The notes: a model not told the origin generated them from the letters alone. A DNA stretch of 36,751 nt from an uncultured Allobaculum sp. (GCA_910579655.1 CAJTVE010000028.1:1-36751), one strand, 5' to 3'. Counted from the stretch's first letter, positions 23,669 through 32,119 are shown. Numbers and translations are program-made.

Positions 23669-24502
23669 ATGCCAATTAAAAAGTATAAACCGACTACACC
23701 TGGCCGTCGTGGAATGTCTGGTCTTACCTTTGAAGAAATCACAAAGAAAAAACCAGAAAGAAGCCTGACTGCTCCATTAAAGAGCAAAGGCGGACGTAAC
23801 AACACCGGCCGCATCACTACTCGTCATCAGGGTGGTGGACACAAGAGAACCTATCGAATCATCGATTTCAAACGGAATAAAGACAACATCCCAGCTACAG
23901 TCACTGCAATCGAATACGATCCAAACCGTACTTGCAACATTGCCCTGCTGACTTACGCTGATGGTGAAAAACGCTACATCCTCGCTCCAAAAGGCCTGGA
24001 AGTAGGAATGAAAGTCGTTTCTGGTCCAGAAACAGATATCAAAGTCGGCAATGCTTCTGAACTGAGAAACATGCCTGAAGGTACAATCGTTCACAACGTT
24101 GAACTCAAACCTGGCAAGGGTGGACAGATGGCACGTGCTGCCGGTGCTTCCGCTCAGATCCTTGGTATCGAAGAAAAATACGTAACCCTGCGTCTGACTT
24201 CTGGCGAAGTTCGTAAAGTGCTCGGCACTTGCCGCGCGACTGTCGGAACCGTTGGCAACGAAGACCACAGCCTGGTTAACCTTGGTAAAGCAGGACGTAC
24301 TCGCTGGAAAGGTGTACGCCCAACTGTTCGTGGTTCCGTTATGAACCCGAACGATCATCCACATGGTGGTGGTGAAGGCCGTACCCCAATCGGACGTAAA
24401 GCGCCAATGACTCCATGGGGCAAAAAAGCTCTTGGTGTTAAGACACGCAATAAGAAGAAAGCTTCTAACAAACTGATCGTCCGCAGAAGAAACGGCAAAT
24501 AG
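23669..24502 (+). CDS. rplB: 50S ribosomal protein L2
   Basis: A protein of 277 residues required for peptidyl transfer and subunit joining. The signature GGGHKRTYRIIDFKR (about 50-65) and the C-terminal MNPNDHPHGGGEGRTPIG with the conserved histidine are both present. GAGAGGAG precedes the ATG. A 66-base gap with a small TCAGG/CCTGA hairpin separates it from rplW, the widest gap in the first half of this operon. Confidence 0.98.
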   Translation: MPIKKYKPTTPGRRGMSGLTFEEITKKKPERSLTAPLKSKGGRNNTGRITTRHQGGGHKRTYRIIDFKRNKDNIPATVTAIEYDPNRTCNIALLTYADGEKRYILAPKGLEVGMKVVSGPETDIKVGNASELRNMPEGTIVHNVELKPGKGGQMARAAGASAQILGIEEKYVTLRLTSGEVRKVLGTCRATVGTVGNEDHSLVNLGKAGRTRWKGVRPTVRGSVMNPNDHPHGGGEGRTPIGRKAPMTPWGKKALGVKTRNKKKASNKLIVRRRNGK

Positions 24503-24520
24503 AACAAGGAGAACGTTGAA

Positions 24521-24799
24521 ATGAGTCGTAGTTTGAAAAAAGGGCCATTCATTGATGAGCACCTGATGAAAAAAGTACAGGCTTTGAACGCTTCCAACAA
24601 AAAAGAAGTCATCAAGACCTGGAGCCGCCGTTCAACAATCTTCCCTGAATTTGTTGAACACACATTTGCCGTTTACAACGGTAAAGAACACGTACCTGTA
24701 TACGTAACTGAAGATATGGTTGGTCACAAACTCGGTGAGTTCGTTCCAACCCGTAAATATACCGGTCATGCATCGGATGATAAGAAAGGCAGAAAATAG
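24521..24799 (+). CDS. rpsS: 30S ribosomal protein S19
   Basis: A protein of 92 residues in the 30S head that forms bridges to the large subunit. It begins MSRSLKKGPFIDEHLMKK and carries WSRRSTIFPEFVEHTFAVYNG and HKLGEFVPTRKYTGH, the standard family blocks. AAGGAG precedes the ATG. Confidence 0.98.
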   Translation: MSRSLKKGPFIDEHLMKKVQALNASNKKEVIKTWSRRSTIFPEFVEHTFAVYNGKEHVPVYVTEDMVGHKLGEFVPTRKYTGHASDDKKGRK

Positions 24800-24808
24800 G
24801 AGGTCAGC

Positions 24809-25144
24809 ATGGAAGCAAAAGCAACAGCAAAAACACTTCGCATTCAGCCTCGTAAAGCCAGACTTGTTCTGAATCTGATTCGTGGCAAGAACGTAGAAGA
24901 AGCAGCTGCCATCTGCAAGTTCACACCAAACAAAGGTGGGGAAATGGTTGGTGCTGTATTAAAATCCGCAGTCGCTAACGCAGTGAACAACCACGATATG
25001 GATGAAGACAAACTGTACGTTAAAGAATGCTATGCGAACGAAGGCGTAACCATCAAACGTTTCATGCCTCGTGCAAAGGGAAGCGCAAGCCCAATTAACA
25101 AGCGCACCAGCCACATCACAGTTGTAGTGGCTGAGAAGGAATAA
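24809..25144 (+). CDS. rplV: 50S ribosomal protein L22
   Basis: A protein of 111 residues whose beta-hairpin lines the exit tunnel. It has the N-terminal LRIQPRKARLVLNLIRGK and the late hairpin GVTIKRFMPRAKGSASPINKRTSHITVVV. AGGAGG spans the end of rpsS and precedes this ATG by 5-6 bases. Confidence 0.98.
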   Translation: MEAKATAKTLRIQPRKARLVLNLIRGKNVEEAAAICKFTPNKGGEMVGAVLKSAVANAVNNHDMDEDKLYVKECYANEGVTIKRFMPRAKGSASPINKRTSHITVVVAEKE

Positions 25145-25155
25145 GGAGGATCCCC

Positions 25156-26025
25156 ATGGGTCAGAAAGTAAACCCGATTGGAATGCGTACCGGTATCATC
25201 CGTGACTGGCAGTCCAGATGGTATGCAGACGATAAAGAATTCTCGAAATTTCTGATGGAAGACGTGAAGATCCGTAATGCCGTAGAAAAGTATTATGACA
25301 ACCTCTCCAAAGCAGCAGCAGATAAGAGAAAAGCCGATCCTCAGATTTCCCGAATTGAAATTGAAAGAACGCAGAACCGCTTGACCGTGATCATCCGGAC
25401 TGCTCATCCAGGCGTTGTAATCGGCCAGGATGGTAAATCCATCACCGGTCTGAAAAAAGAACTGCAGAAACTCACAAATGTGAAAAACGTGCAGATCAAC
25501 GTCGTAGAAATTGCCAACCCTAACCTTGATGCCAAACTGGTTGCCCGCTGGATCGCTAACGAACTCGAAAACCGTAAGTCTTTCCGTGCAACTCAGAAAA
25601 AAGCAATCCAGAACTCCATGAGAGCTGGTGCGAAAGGAATCAAAACTTCCGTATCCGGCCGTCTTGGCGGTGCTGATATTGCCCGTACAGAAGGTTACTC
25701 TGAAGGTGTTGTACCTCTTCATACACTCCGTTCAGATATCGACTATGCCCTTGAAGAAGCCATGACTACTTATGGAAAACTGGGTGTAAAAGTATGGATC
25801 TGCCGCGGTGAAGTTCTGCCAGGTGAAATGGTTAAAGAACCAGAAGCACCAAAACAGAGACGTCAGCGTCCTGCAAGAGGCAGAAACGGACGCGGCGGCA
25901 ATGATCGTCGTCAGGGTGGCCGCAACAACCGCGGACCACGCAGAGAAGGCGGACGTGCAAACGGCGGCGAACGTCGTGCACAGGCAGCTAAGCCAGCCGC
26001 TGCTCCAGAAGGAGGAAACGATTAA
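25156..26025 (+). CDS. rpsC: 30S ribosomal protein S3 with an Arg/Gly-rich C-terminal extension
   Basis: A protein of 289 residues, about 70 longer than the typical ~218. S3 binds the 30S head at the mRNA entry site, and its KH domain holds GVVIGQDGK (86-94). The core ends near VKVWICRGEVLPGE (211-224). Residues 230-289 are a low-complexity tail rich in R, G, N and Q with RGG-like units. A small insertion around residues 50-63 (SKAAADKRKADPQ) is also not in the Bacillus protein as I recall it. AAGGAGG precedes the ATG. rplP begins two bases later, so its binding site lies within the tail-coding sequence. Confidence 0.97.
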   Translation: MGQKVNPIGMRTGIIRDWQSRWYADDKEFSKFLMEDVKIRNAVEKYYDNLSKAAADKRKADPQISRIEIERTQNRLTVIIRTAHPGVVIGQDGKSITGLKKELQKLTNVKNVQINVVEIANPNLDAKLVARWIANELENRKSFRATQKKAIQNSMRAGAKGIKTSVSGRLGGADIARTEGYSEGVVPLHTLRSDIDYALEEAMTTYGKLGVKVWICRGEVLPGEMVKEPEAPKQRRQRPARGRNGRGGNDRRQGGRNNRGPRREGGRANGGERRAQAAKPAAAPEGGND

Positions 26026-26027
26026 TT

Positions 26028-26444
26028 ATGTTAATGCCAAAGCGCACTAAATATCGTCGTCCTCACCGTTTAAGCTACGAAGGCCGTGCTAAAGCCGGCC
26101 GCAAAGTAGAATTCGGTGAATACGGCCTGGTAGCTGAAAGCGGAAACTATGTTTCTAACCGTCAGATCGAAGCAGCCCGTGTAGCGATGACTCGTTACAT
26201 GAAGCGTGGTGGTAAGGTTTGGATTCGAATCTTCCCACATCTGGCAAGAACGAAAAAACCGCTTGAAGTCCGCATGGGTTCTGGTAAAGGTGCACCAGAA
26301 GGATGGGTAGCTGTAGTAAAACCTGGACGTGTAATGTTCGAGGTTGCCGGCGTACCTGAAGAAGTCGCAAAAGAAGCCCTGCGTCTGGCAGGACACAAGC
26401 TTCCTGTTAAGACTCGTTTTGTACGGAAAGGAGAAACTGAATAG
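26028..26444 (+). CDS. rplP: 50S ribosomal protein L16
   Basis: A protein of 138 residues that helps position A-site tRNA. It begins MLMPKRTKYRRPHR, matching the Bacillus start, so the first of two in-frame ATGs is used. The conserved RIFPHLARTKKPLEVRMGSGKGAPEGWVAVV block follows. The binding site GAAGGAGG lies inside the end of rpsC about 12 bases upstream, a long spacing for the first ATG. Confidence 0.97.
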   Translation: MLMPKRTKYRRPHRLSYEGRAKAGRKVEFGEYGLVAESGNYVSNRQIEAARVAMTRYMKRGGKVWIRIFPHLARTKKPLEVRMGSGKGAPEGWVAVVKPGRVMFEVAGVPEEVAKEALRLAGHKLPVKTRFVRKGETE

Positions 26445-26446
26445 TC

Positions 26447-26635
26447 ATGAAAGCAAGTGAACTTCGTACTAAATCTGAAGCTGAACTGCTTCAGGAAATG
26501 AACCTGCTGAAAGATGAGCTGTTCAATCTCCGCTTTAAGCAGGCTACAGGACAGCTGGAAGATACAGCTCGTCTGAAAACCGTAAAGAAAGATATCGCTA
26601 GAATCAAAACTGTTCTTGGCGAAATGAATAAGTAG
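26447..26635 (+). CDS. rpmC: 50S ribosomal protein L29
   Basis: A protein of 62 residues near the tunnel exit. It forms two helices and carries LFNLRFKQATGQLEDTARLKTVKKDIARIKTV, the family core. It begins two bases after rplP, with AAAGGAG within the rplP end. Confidence 0.97.
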   Translation: MKASELRTKSEAELLQEMNLLKDELFNLRFKQATGQLEDTARLKTVKKDIARIKTVLGEMNK

Positions 26636-26652
26636 TCAGGGAGGACGCAAAC

Positions 26653-26913
26653 ATGGAAGAAAGAAACAACAGAAAAGTTTACCGTGGCAGAGTCGTTTCT
26701 GACAAAATGGACAAGACTGTTACGGTTGCTGTAGAAACGATGAAAAAACATCCTCTCTACGGTAAACGCGTTAAATATACAAAGAAATTTAAAGCCCACG
26801 ATGAGAAAAACGCAGCCAGATACGGTGATTTGGTAGAGATCATGGAAACAAGACCTCTTTCCAAAACTAAACGTTTCCGTCTGGTACAGATCGTTGAAAA
26901 AGCCCGTGGATAA
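26653..26913 (+). CDS. rpsQ: 30S ribosomal protein S17
   Basis: A protein of 86 residues, an OB-fold primary binder of 16S rRNA. It has RGRVVSDKMDKTVTVAVE and HDEKNAARYGDLVEIMETRPLSKTKRFRLV, both diagnostic. GGGAGG precedes the ATG. Confidence 0.97.
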   Translation: MEERNNRKVYRGRVVSDKMDKTVTVAVETMKKHPLYGKRVKYTKKFKAHDEKNAARYGDLVEIMETRPLSKTKRFRLVQIVEKARG

Positions 26914-26931
26914 GCTGGGAGGACAAAGCAA

Positions 26932-27300
26932 ATGATTCAAAATGAAAGCCGTTTGCGCGTTGCCGACAACACGGGAGCCAAAGAAGTACTGGTTATCCGT
27001 CCACTTGGCGGTAGTAAGCGTAAATTTGCCAACATCGGTGATGTCGTTGTTTGCACTGTAAAACAGGCAGCTCCTGGCGGAACCGTTAAAAAAGGTGACG
27101 TAGTAAAAGGCGTTATCGTTCGTACAAAGTATGGTGTACGCCGTGAAAACGGAACTTACATCAAATTTGACGACAACGCGGTTGTTCTGATTAAAGATGA
27201 CAACACCCCTCGGGGAACTCGTATTTTTGGCCCGGTTGCACGTGAACTTCGTGATGCAGATTTCATGAAGATCGTGTCCCTGGCTCCGGAAGTACTGTAA
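26932..27300 (+). CDS. rplN: 50S ribosomal protein L14
   Basis: A protein of 122 residues at the subunit interface. It begins MIQNESRLRVADNTGAKEVLVIRPLGG and ends with DFMKIVSLAPEVL, exactly as in most bacteria. GGGAGG is upstream of the ATG. Confidence 0.98.
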   Translation: MIQNESRLRVADNTGAKEVLVIRPLGGSKRKFANIGDVVVCTVKQAAPGGTVKKGDVVKGVIVRTKYGVRRENGTYIKFDDNAVVLIKDDNTPRGTRIFGPVARELRDADFMKIVSLAPEVL

Positions 27301-27312
27301 GGAGGATCTTTC

Positions 27313-27645
27313 GTGAAGATTAAAAAAGGTGACAAAGTCCAGGTAATGACCGGGGCTTACAAAGGTACCGTTGGCGAAGTCCTGACTGTATTCCCGAAGG
27401 AAGACAAGGTCATCGTTGAAGGTGTCAATATTGTCAAGAAACACCAGAAACCAACTCAGGCTAACCCTGATGGCGGAATCATCGAAAAAGAAGCAAAAAT
27501 CCACGTTTCCAACGTTGCTCTTTACGATGAAAAAGCCAAAGAAGCTGGCCGTGTAGGCTATAAGGTCGTAACTGACAAAGACGGTAAAGCAACAAAAGTT
27601 CGTTACTTTAAGAAGAGCGGTAACGAAATTAAGGAAAAGAAGTAG
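27313..27645 (+). CDS. rplX: 50S ribosomal protein L24
   Basis: A protein of 110 residues and an assembly initiator near the tunnel exit. The KOW motif is GDKVQVMTGAYKGTVGEV (about 6-23). The start is GTG at 27313, preceded by AAGGAGGA at good spacing. The coupled EGVNIVKKHQKPTQANPDGGI block confirms the family. Confidence 0.97.
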   Translation: MKIKKGDKVQVMTGAYKGTVGEVLTVFPKEDKVIVEGVNIVKKHQKPTQANPDGGIIEKEAKIHVSNVALYDEKAKEAGRVGYKVVTDKDGKATKVRYFKKSGNEIKEKK

Positions 27646-27656
27646 GAGGATAGACA

Positions 27657-28199
27657 ATGAACCGGTTAAAAGAAAAATACCAGACCGAGATCGTTCCAAG
27701 TCTGATGAAGCAGTTCAACTATTCTTCCATCATGCAGGTTCCGAAGATTGAAAAAGTAGTTGTCAACATTGGTGTTGGTGACGCGATTCAGAACTCCAAG
27801 TTCATGGACGAAGCAGTTGAAGAACTTGCTGCCATTACTGGACAGGCTCCAGTAATCACTAAAGCCAGAAAATCCATTGCGAACTTTAAAGTTCGTGAAG
27901 GAATGCCAATCGGATGCAAAGTGACTCTGCGCGGCGAAAAGATGTACGAATTCCTGGATAAGTTATTCAACATCTCCTTACCACGTGTACGTGACTTCCG
28001 TGGTGTTTCTGATACAGCGTTTGATGGACGCGGAAACTATACTCTCGGTGTAAAAGAACAGATCATCTTCCCGGAAATTGACTTCGATAAAGTCAACAGA
28101 ACTCGTGGTATGGATATCGTTATCGTTACAACCGCAGAATCCAACGATGAGGCAAAAGCTCTGTTAGCAGACCTCGGTATGCCTTTCGTTAAGAAGTAG
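27657..28199 (+). CDS. rplE: 50S ribosomal protein L5
   Basis: A protein of 180 residues that binds 5S rRNA and forms an inter-subunit bridge. Characteristic blocks are MQVPKIEKVVVNIGVGDA, TGQAPVITKARKSIANFKVREG and FPEIDFDKVNRTRGMDI. GGAGG precedes the ATG. Confidence 0.98.
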   Translation: MNRLKEKYQTEIVPSLMKQFNYSSIMQVPKIEKVVVNIGVGDAIQNSKFMDEAVEELAAITGQAPVITKARKSIANFKVREGMPIGCKVTLRGEKMYEFLDKLFNISLPRVRDFRGVSDTAFDGRGNYTLGVKEQIIFPEIDFDKVNRTRGMDIVIVTTAESNDEAKALLADLGMPFVKK

Positions 28200-28208
28200 G
28201 AGGAACTC

Positions 28209-28394
28209 ATGGCAAAGAAAGCGATGAAGTTAAAACAGCAGCGTCCTCAGAAGTTCAAAGTTCGCGAGTACACTCGCTGTCAGAGATGCGGACGTCCGCA
28301 CTCTGTACTGAAAAAATACGGCATCTGCCGTATCTGCTTCAGAGAACTGGCCTACAATGGCCAGATCCCTGGTGTCAAAAAAGCAAGCTGGTAA
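28209..28394 (+). CDS. rpsZ: 30S ribosomal protein S14, zinc-binding type Z
   Basis: A protein of 61 residues, the short zinc form. The zinc ribbon is CQRCGRPH...CRICFRE with four cysteines. The zinc form is standard in many Bacillota; a zinc-free copy may exist elsewhere but is not in this window. It lies 9 bases after rplE, with AGGAGG overlapping the rplE stop. Confidence 0.98.
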   Translation: MAKKAMKLKQQRPQKFKVREYTRCQRCGRPHSVLKKYGICRICFRELAYNGQIPGVKKASW

Positions 28395-28412
28395 GCAAGG
28401 AGGTAAAACAAC

Positions 28413-28811
28413 ATGACTATGACCGATCCGATCGCAGATATGCTTACACGTATCCGCAACGCTCTTGCTCAGAAGCATGAAACTGTCTCCATGCCTTCCA
28501 GCAAAGAGAAAGAACGTATCGCAAAAATTCTGGTTGAAGAAGGCTACGTTAACGGTTTCTCTACAGAAACTGATGGTGTGAAGAAAACCCTGACTATCGA
28601 CCTGAAATATGGTAAAAACGGCGAAAAGGTTATCTCTGGTCTGCGCCGTATTTCCAAACCTGGCTTCCGTGTTTACGCAAAAGCAGAAAACCTGCCACGC
28701 GTTCTCAACGGTCTGGGAACTGCAATCATTTCCACCTCTAATGGTGTAATGACTGACAGAGACGCTAAAAAAGCCAACGTAGGCGGCGAAGTTATTGCCT
28801 ACATCTGGTAA
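28413..28811 (+). CDS. rpsH: 30S ribosomal protein S8
   Basis: A protein of 132 residues, a key 16S rRNA binder. It begins MTMTDPIADMLTRIRNA and ends with the typical STSNGVMTDRDAKKANVGGEVIAYIW. AAGGAGG precedes the ATG. It is followed by a 104-base gap containing two hairpins before rplF. Confidence 0.98.
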   Translation: MTMTDPIADMLTRIRNALAQKHETVSMPSSKEKERIAKILVEEGYVNGFSTETDGVKKTLTIDLKYGKNGEKVISGLRRISKPGFRVYAKAENLPRVLNGLGTAIISTSNGVMTDRDAKKANVGGEVIAYIW

Positions 28812-28823
28812 GAATCAGAAAGA

Positions 28824-28850
28824 AAAGCCAGAAGTTTCTGGCTTTCTCTT
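28824..28850 (+). terminator. Terminator-like hairpin inside the spc operon
   Basis: AAAGCCAGA (28824-28832) pairs perfectly with TCTGGCTTT (28837-28845), followed by CTCTTT. A second hairpin ATCCAGC (28867-28873) / GCTGGAT (28889-28895) follows it. The T tail is interrupted, so it may be a partial terminator, an mRNA processing site or a 3'-end protector. Confidence 0.55.
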
Positions 28851-28915
28851 TGACTGATCTTGCCCCATCCAGCTTTTTCATTCAAAATGCTGGATCTAGC
28901 AGGAGGAAAATTTGA

Positions 28916-29461
28916 ATGTCACGTATCGGGAATAAACTGATTACCATTCCTGCTGGAGTTACTGTAGAAGTTGCTCCAGGGAATGAGGTGACTGTAAAGG
29001 GGCCAAAAGGGACTCTTTCCAGAAAATTTTCTGACATTCTCACAATCGAGAACGAAGGAAACACAGTCACTGTTAAACGCCCCAATGATTTAAAGGTAAC
29101 CAAACAGCTGCACGGCACTACCCGCGCTCTGTTACACAACATGGTTGTTGGGGTATCTGAAGGATTCCAGAAAGACCTCGAACTGGTCGGAATTGGTTTC
29201 CGTACTGCCGTGAAGGGTAAAACACTCACAATGAACGTTGGTTACTCTCACCCAGTAGAAATTGAAATCGTAGATGGCCTGGAAGTTACTTGCCCAAGTG
29301 CTACAACCATCAACGTAAAAGGTATCGACAAACAGCTCGTTGGTGAATTCGCTGCCAACGTCCGTGCAGTCCGCAAACCAGAACCTTACAAAGGAAAAGG
29401 TATTCGTTATAAAGATGAACACATCCGTCGTAAGGAAGGTAAGACTGCTGGTAAGAAATAG
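28916..29461 (+). CDS. rplF: 50S ribosomal protein L6
   Basis: A protein of 181 residues with the two-domain L6 fold. It begins MSRIGNKLITIPAGVTVEV and carries FAANVRAVRKPEPYKGKGIRY near the end, the L6 signature. AGGAGG precedes the ATG. Confidence 0.98.
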   Translation: MSRIGNKLITIPAGVTVEVAPGNEVTVKGPKGTLSRKFSDILTIENEGNTVTVKRPNDLKVTKQLHGTTRALLHNMVVGVSEGFQKDLELVGIGFRTAVKGKTLTMNVGYSHPVEIEIVDGLEVTCPSATTINVKGIDKQLVGEFAANVRAVRKPEPYKGKGIRYKDEHIRRKEGKTAGKK

Positions 29462-29482
29462 TAGTGGGAAAGGAGCAAGACT

Positions 29483-29839
29483 ATGATTAAAAAACAGTCA
29501 AGAAATCAGGCAAGACAGAAACGCCATTTACGTCTGCGCCAGAAAGTAAGCGGAACTCCTGAATGCCCACGTCTGAATGTATTCAGAAGCAACGCCAACA
29601 TCTCTGCTCAGATCATCGATGATGTGAACGGAAAAACTCTCGCTTCCGCTTCCTCCGTCAACATGGACATCAAAAACGGTGGCAATGTTGAAGCTGCGAA
29701 ACTGGTAGGCGCTGAGCTCGCAAAACGCGCGCTCGAAAAAGATATCAAGAAAGTTGTGTTTGACCGCGGTGGTTATCTTTACACTGGCCGTGTTCAGGCA
29801 TTAGCTGATGCCGCTCGTGAAGGCGGCCTGGAATTCTAG
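29483..29839 (+). CDS. rplR: 50S ribosomal protein L18
   Basis: A protein of 118 residues that binds 5S rRNA with L5. Blocks RLNVFRSNANISAQIIDD and KKVVFDRGGYLYTGRVQALADAAREGGLEF are diagnostic. GGAAAGGAG precedes the ATG. Confidence 0.98.
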   Translation: MIKKQSRNQARQKRHLRLRQKVSGTPECPRLNVFRSNANISAQIIDDVNGKTLASASSVNMDIKNGGNVEAAKLVGAELAKRALEKDIKKVVFDRGGYLYTGRVQALADAAREGGLEF

Positions 29840-29848
29840 GAGGTCGCC

Positions 29849-30358
29849 ATGGCAAACGATAGAAGACAGAGAAGAGAACCGAAAGAGTTCGACGAACAGG
29901 TAGTCTCCATCAACCGTATCTCCAAAACAGTAAAAGGTGGTCGTAAGATGCGTTTTGCTGCTCTGGTTGTTGTCGGAGACCGCAAAGGCCGCGTCGGTGT
30001 AGGAACCGGAAAAGCTAAAGAAGTACCTGAAGCTATCCGTAAAGCCTCCGAGGCAGCTAAAAAGAACATGTTCACTGTACCAATCGTAGGTACTACTATT
30101 CCACATGATGTAGTAGGTACATTCGGTGCTGGTAAAGTGTTCATGAGACCAGCTTCTGAAGGTACTGGTGTAATCGCCGGCGGTACCACACGTGCAGTTC
30201 TTGAACTGGCAGGTATCACTGACGTACTGACCAAAAACCTGGGAAGCCGTAGAAAAATCAATACCGTGCGTGCTACAGTTGAAGGTCTGAAATCCCTCAG
30301 AACTCTCGACCAGGTAGCTGAACTTCGTGGCAAAAAGCCAGAAGAAATCCGCGGGTAA
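29849..30358 (+). CDS. rpsE: 30S ribosomal protein S5
   Basis: A protein of 169 residues that affects decoding accuracy. It has the N-terminal dsRNA-binding fold with VVSINRISKTVKGGRKMRF and VVVGDRKGRVGVGTGKAKEVPEAIRKA, and the C-terminal LGSRRKINTVRATVEGL. AGGAGG overlaps the rplR stop. rplO follows after only 15 bases, leaving no room for rpmD. Confidence 0.98.
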   Translation: MANDRRQRREPKEFDEQVVSINRISKTVKGGRKMRFAALVVVGDRKGRVGVGTGKAKEVPEAIRKASEAAKKNMFTVPIVGTTIPHDVVGTFGAGKVFMRPASEGTGVIAGGTTRAVLELAGITDVLTKNLGSRRKINTVRATVEGLKSLRTLDQVAELRGKKPEEIRG

Positions 30359-30373
30359 GAAGGAGGAAACGAA

Positions 30374-30811
30374 ATGAAACTGCATGAACTTTCCACAAAT
30401 CAGTCCCGCAAATCCAGAAAAAGAGTAGGTCGTGGACCTGGTTCCGGTCTTGGAAAAACTGCTGGCCGTGGACAGAAAGGTCAGAAGGCCCGTTCCGGAG
30501 GCGGAGTTCGTCTTGGTTTCGAGGGTGGTCAGACTACTCTTGCAAGACGTCTGCCAAAGCGTGGATTCACCAACTTCAACCGTAAAGAATACGCTGTGAT
30601 CAACGTTAAAGATCTGAACCGTTTCGAAGATGGTACACATGTAACTCCAGAACTTCTGAAATCCGAAGGCATCCTGAAAAAACAGCTTGCTGGTGTTAAG
30701 ATTCTGGGCGAAGGCACTCTTGAGAAAAAACTGCACGTAACTGCAGCTAAATTCTCCAAATCAGCTGAAGAAGCTATCGTCAAAGCAGGCGGAACCGTAG
30801 AGGTCCGTTAA
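30374..30811 (+). CDS. rplO: 50S ribosomal protein L15
   Basis: A protein of 145 residues, a late-assembly protein. The glycine-rich N-terminal tail KRVGRGPGSGLGKTAGRGQKGQKARSGGG and the later segment ILGEGTLEKKLHVTAAKFSKSAEEAIVKAGG are typical. AGGAGG precedes the ATG. In most bacteria rpmD (L30) lies just upstream; here it does not. Confidence 0.98.
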   Translation: MKLHELSTNQSRKSRKRVGRGPGSGLGKTAGRGQKGQKARSGGGVRLGFEGGQTTLARRLPKRGFTNFNRKEYAVINVKDLNRFEDGTHVTPELLKSEGILKKQLAGVKILGEGTLEKKLHVTAAKFSKSAEEAIVKAGGTVEVR

Positions 30812-30812
30812 G

Positions 30813-32105
30813 ATGCATGCAATTAAGGCAATGTGGACGAACAAGGATATTCGCAAGAGAATCCTGTTCACTCTCTTTGCCTTTCTTGTTTATCGTCTGG
30901 GTTGCGCAATTACCGTCCCGGGCGTAAACACAGAAGGTCTGGTAGGCAGTCTGGAAAATAACAGCTTATTTGCGATGATGAGCCTGCTTGGAGGCGGTGG
31001 CCTGGAACAGTTCTCCGTATTTGCGATCGGGGTCACTCCATATATCACTGCATCCATCATCATTCAGCTTTTGAGCATGGATGTTATTCCATCTCTGACC
31101 GAACTGTCAAAATCCGGGGCCAACGGCCGTAAAAAACTCGACCAGTATACCCGTTATCTGGCTGTAGTTTTCGGATTTGTACAGTCCTTCTCCATCAGTT
31201 ACAGCTTCAGCCATATGTACAGTGGATTATTCATCGGGGGCTTAAACACTGCCCGTCTGCTGTATACCTCTATGATCTTTACGGCTGGATCGATGTTCCT
31301 TGTCTGGATTGGTGACCAGATTTCCGCAAAGGGAATTGGTAATGGTGTATCCATGGTCATCATGGCAGGAATCGTAGGCCGTATGCCTCAGCAGTTTAGT
31401 GCCGCGTGGACCAGTCTTGTTGGTGCAGACCATCCAAATGGTGGATGGGTATTTGCAGCTTACATTCTGATCTACCTGCTGATCATCGTTTTCGTCACGC
31501 TGATCAACACCGCAGAACTTCGTATTCCGATCCAGTACACATCCAGTTCGATGTCGCTGGCTAAGAACTCGAAAATGAACTATCTGCCCTTAAAGATCAA
31601 CTCTGCATCCGTTATTCCAGTCATCTTTGCTTCCTCATTGATGATGGCTCCTATTCAGGTCGCCAGCTTCTTTGCGAGCAATCAGAGCTGGTATCAGACG
31701 ATGCAACAGTGGCTGGGTCTGAAAACCTGGTATTCCGTTGCGATTTATGTCATCCTGATTATTCTGTTTACATTCTTCTATGCGAAGATGCAGATTAACC
31801 CGGAACAGGCAGCCGAAAATCTCGGTAAATCCGGCGCGTATATTCCAAGTGTAAGACCAGGGAAACAGACTGAAACCTACATCAATAAAGCATTATCCAG
31901 AATTACTGTTCTGGGGGCAGGTGCCCTGGCACTGATCGCGGTTCTGCCGCATCTGATGCCTTTGCTCTGGCCGGAAATGCCAACAAGCATGGCGCTTGGC
32001 GGTACCGGAATGATCATCGTTGTTGGTGTAGCGATTGAAACTGTTCGTCAGGTGCAGGGTCTGATTACCCAGAAGGCGTACAAGAAGTATTACGACTTTG
32101 ACTAA
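30813..32105 (+). CDS. secY: Preprotein translocase subunit SecY
   Basis: An integral membrane protein of 430 residues with about ten helices that forms the protein-conducting channel with SecE and SecG. It has the plug and TM2 segment GGGLEQFSVFAIGVTPYITASIIIQLL, and the cytoplasmic SSSMSLAKNSKMNYLPLKIN and GAYIPSVRPGKQTETYI loops that contact SecA and the ribosome. It begins one base after rplO with only a weak AGAGGT ahead, so translation is probably coupled. It ends the operon with a strong terminator, unlike the common secY-adk linkage. Confidence 0.98.
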   Translation: MHAIKAMWTNKDIRKRILFTLFAFLVYRLGCAITVPGVNTEGLVGSLENNSLFAMMSLLGGGGLEQFSVFAIGVTPYITASIIIQLLSMDVIPSLTELSKSGANGRKKLDQYTRYLAVVFGFVQSFSISYSFSHMYSGLFIGGLNTARLLYTSMIFTAGSMFLVWIGDQISAKGIGNGVSMVIMAGIVGRMPQQFSAAWTSLVGADHPNGGWVFAAYILIYLLIIVFVTLINTAELRIPIQYTSSSMSLAKNSKMNYLPLKINSASVIPVIFASSLMMAPIQVASFFASNQSWYQTMQQWLGLKTWYSVAIYVILIILFTFFYAKMQINPEQAAENLGKSGAYIPSVRPGKQTETYINKALSRITVLGAGALALIAVLPHLMPLLWPEMPTSMALGGTGMIIVVGVAIETVRQVQGLITQKAYKKYYDFD

Positions 32106-32119
32106 TTGATCGACTTCAC

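Noticed and set aside
26491..27699. A 402-codon open frame antisense to rpmC-rpsQ-rplN-rplX
   Set aside because: It lies wholly opposite conserved ribosomal genes. Long antisense frames are expected from their biased codon use. The product is rich in Phe, Ser and Cys with no family features and no binding site.
29801..30736. A 311-codon open frame antisense to rpsE and rplO
   Set aside because: Opposite two certain genes, with low-complexity aromatic/serine-rich composition and no start signal.
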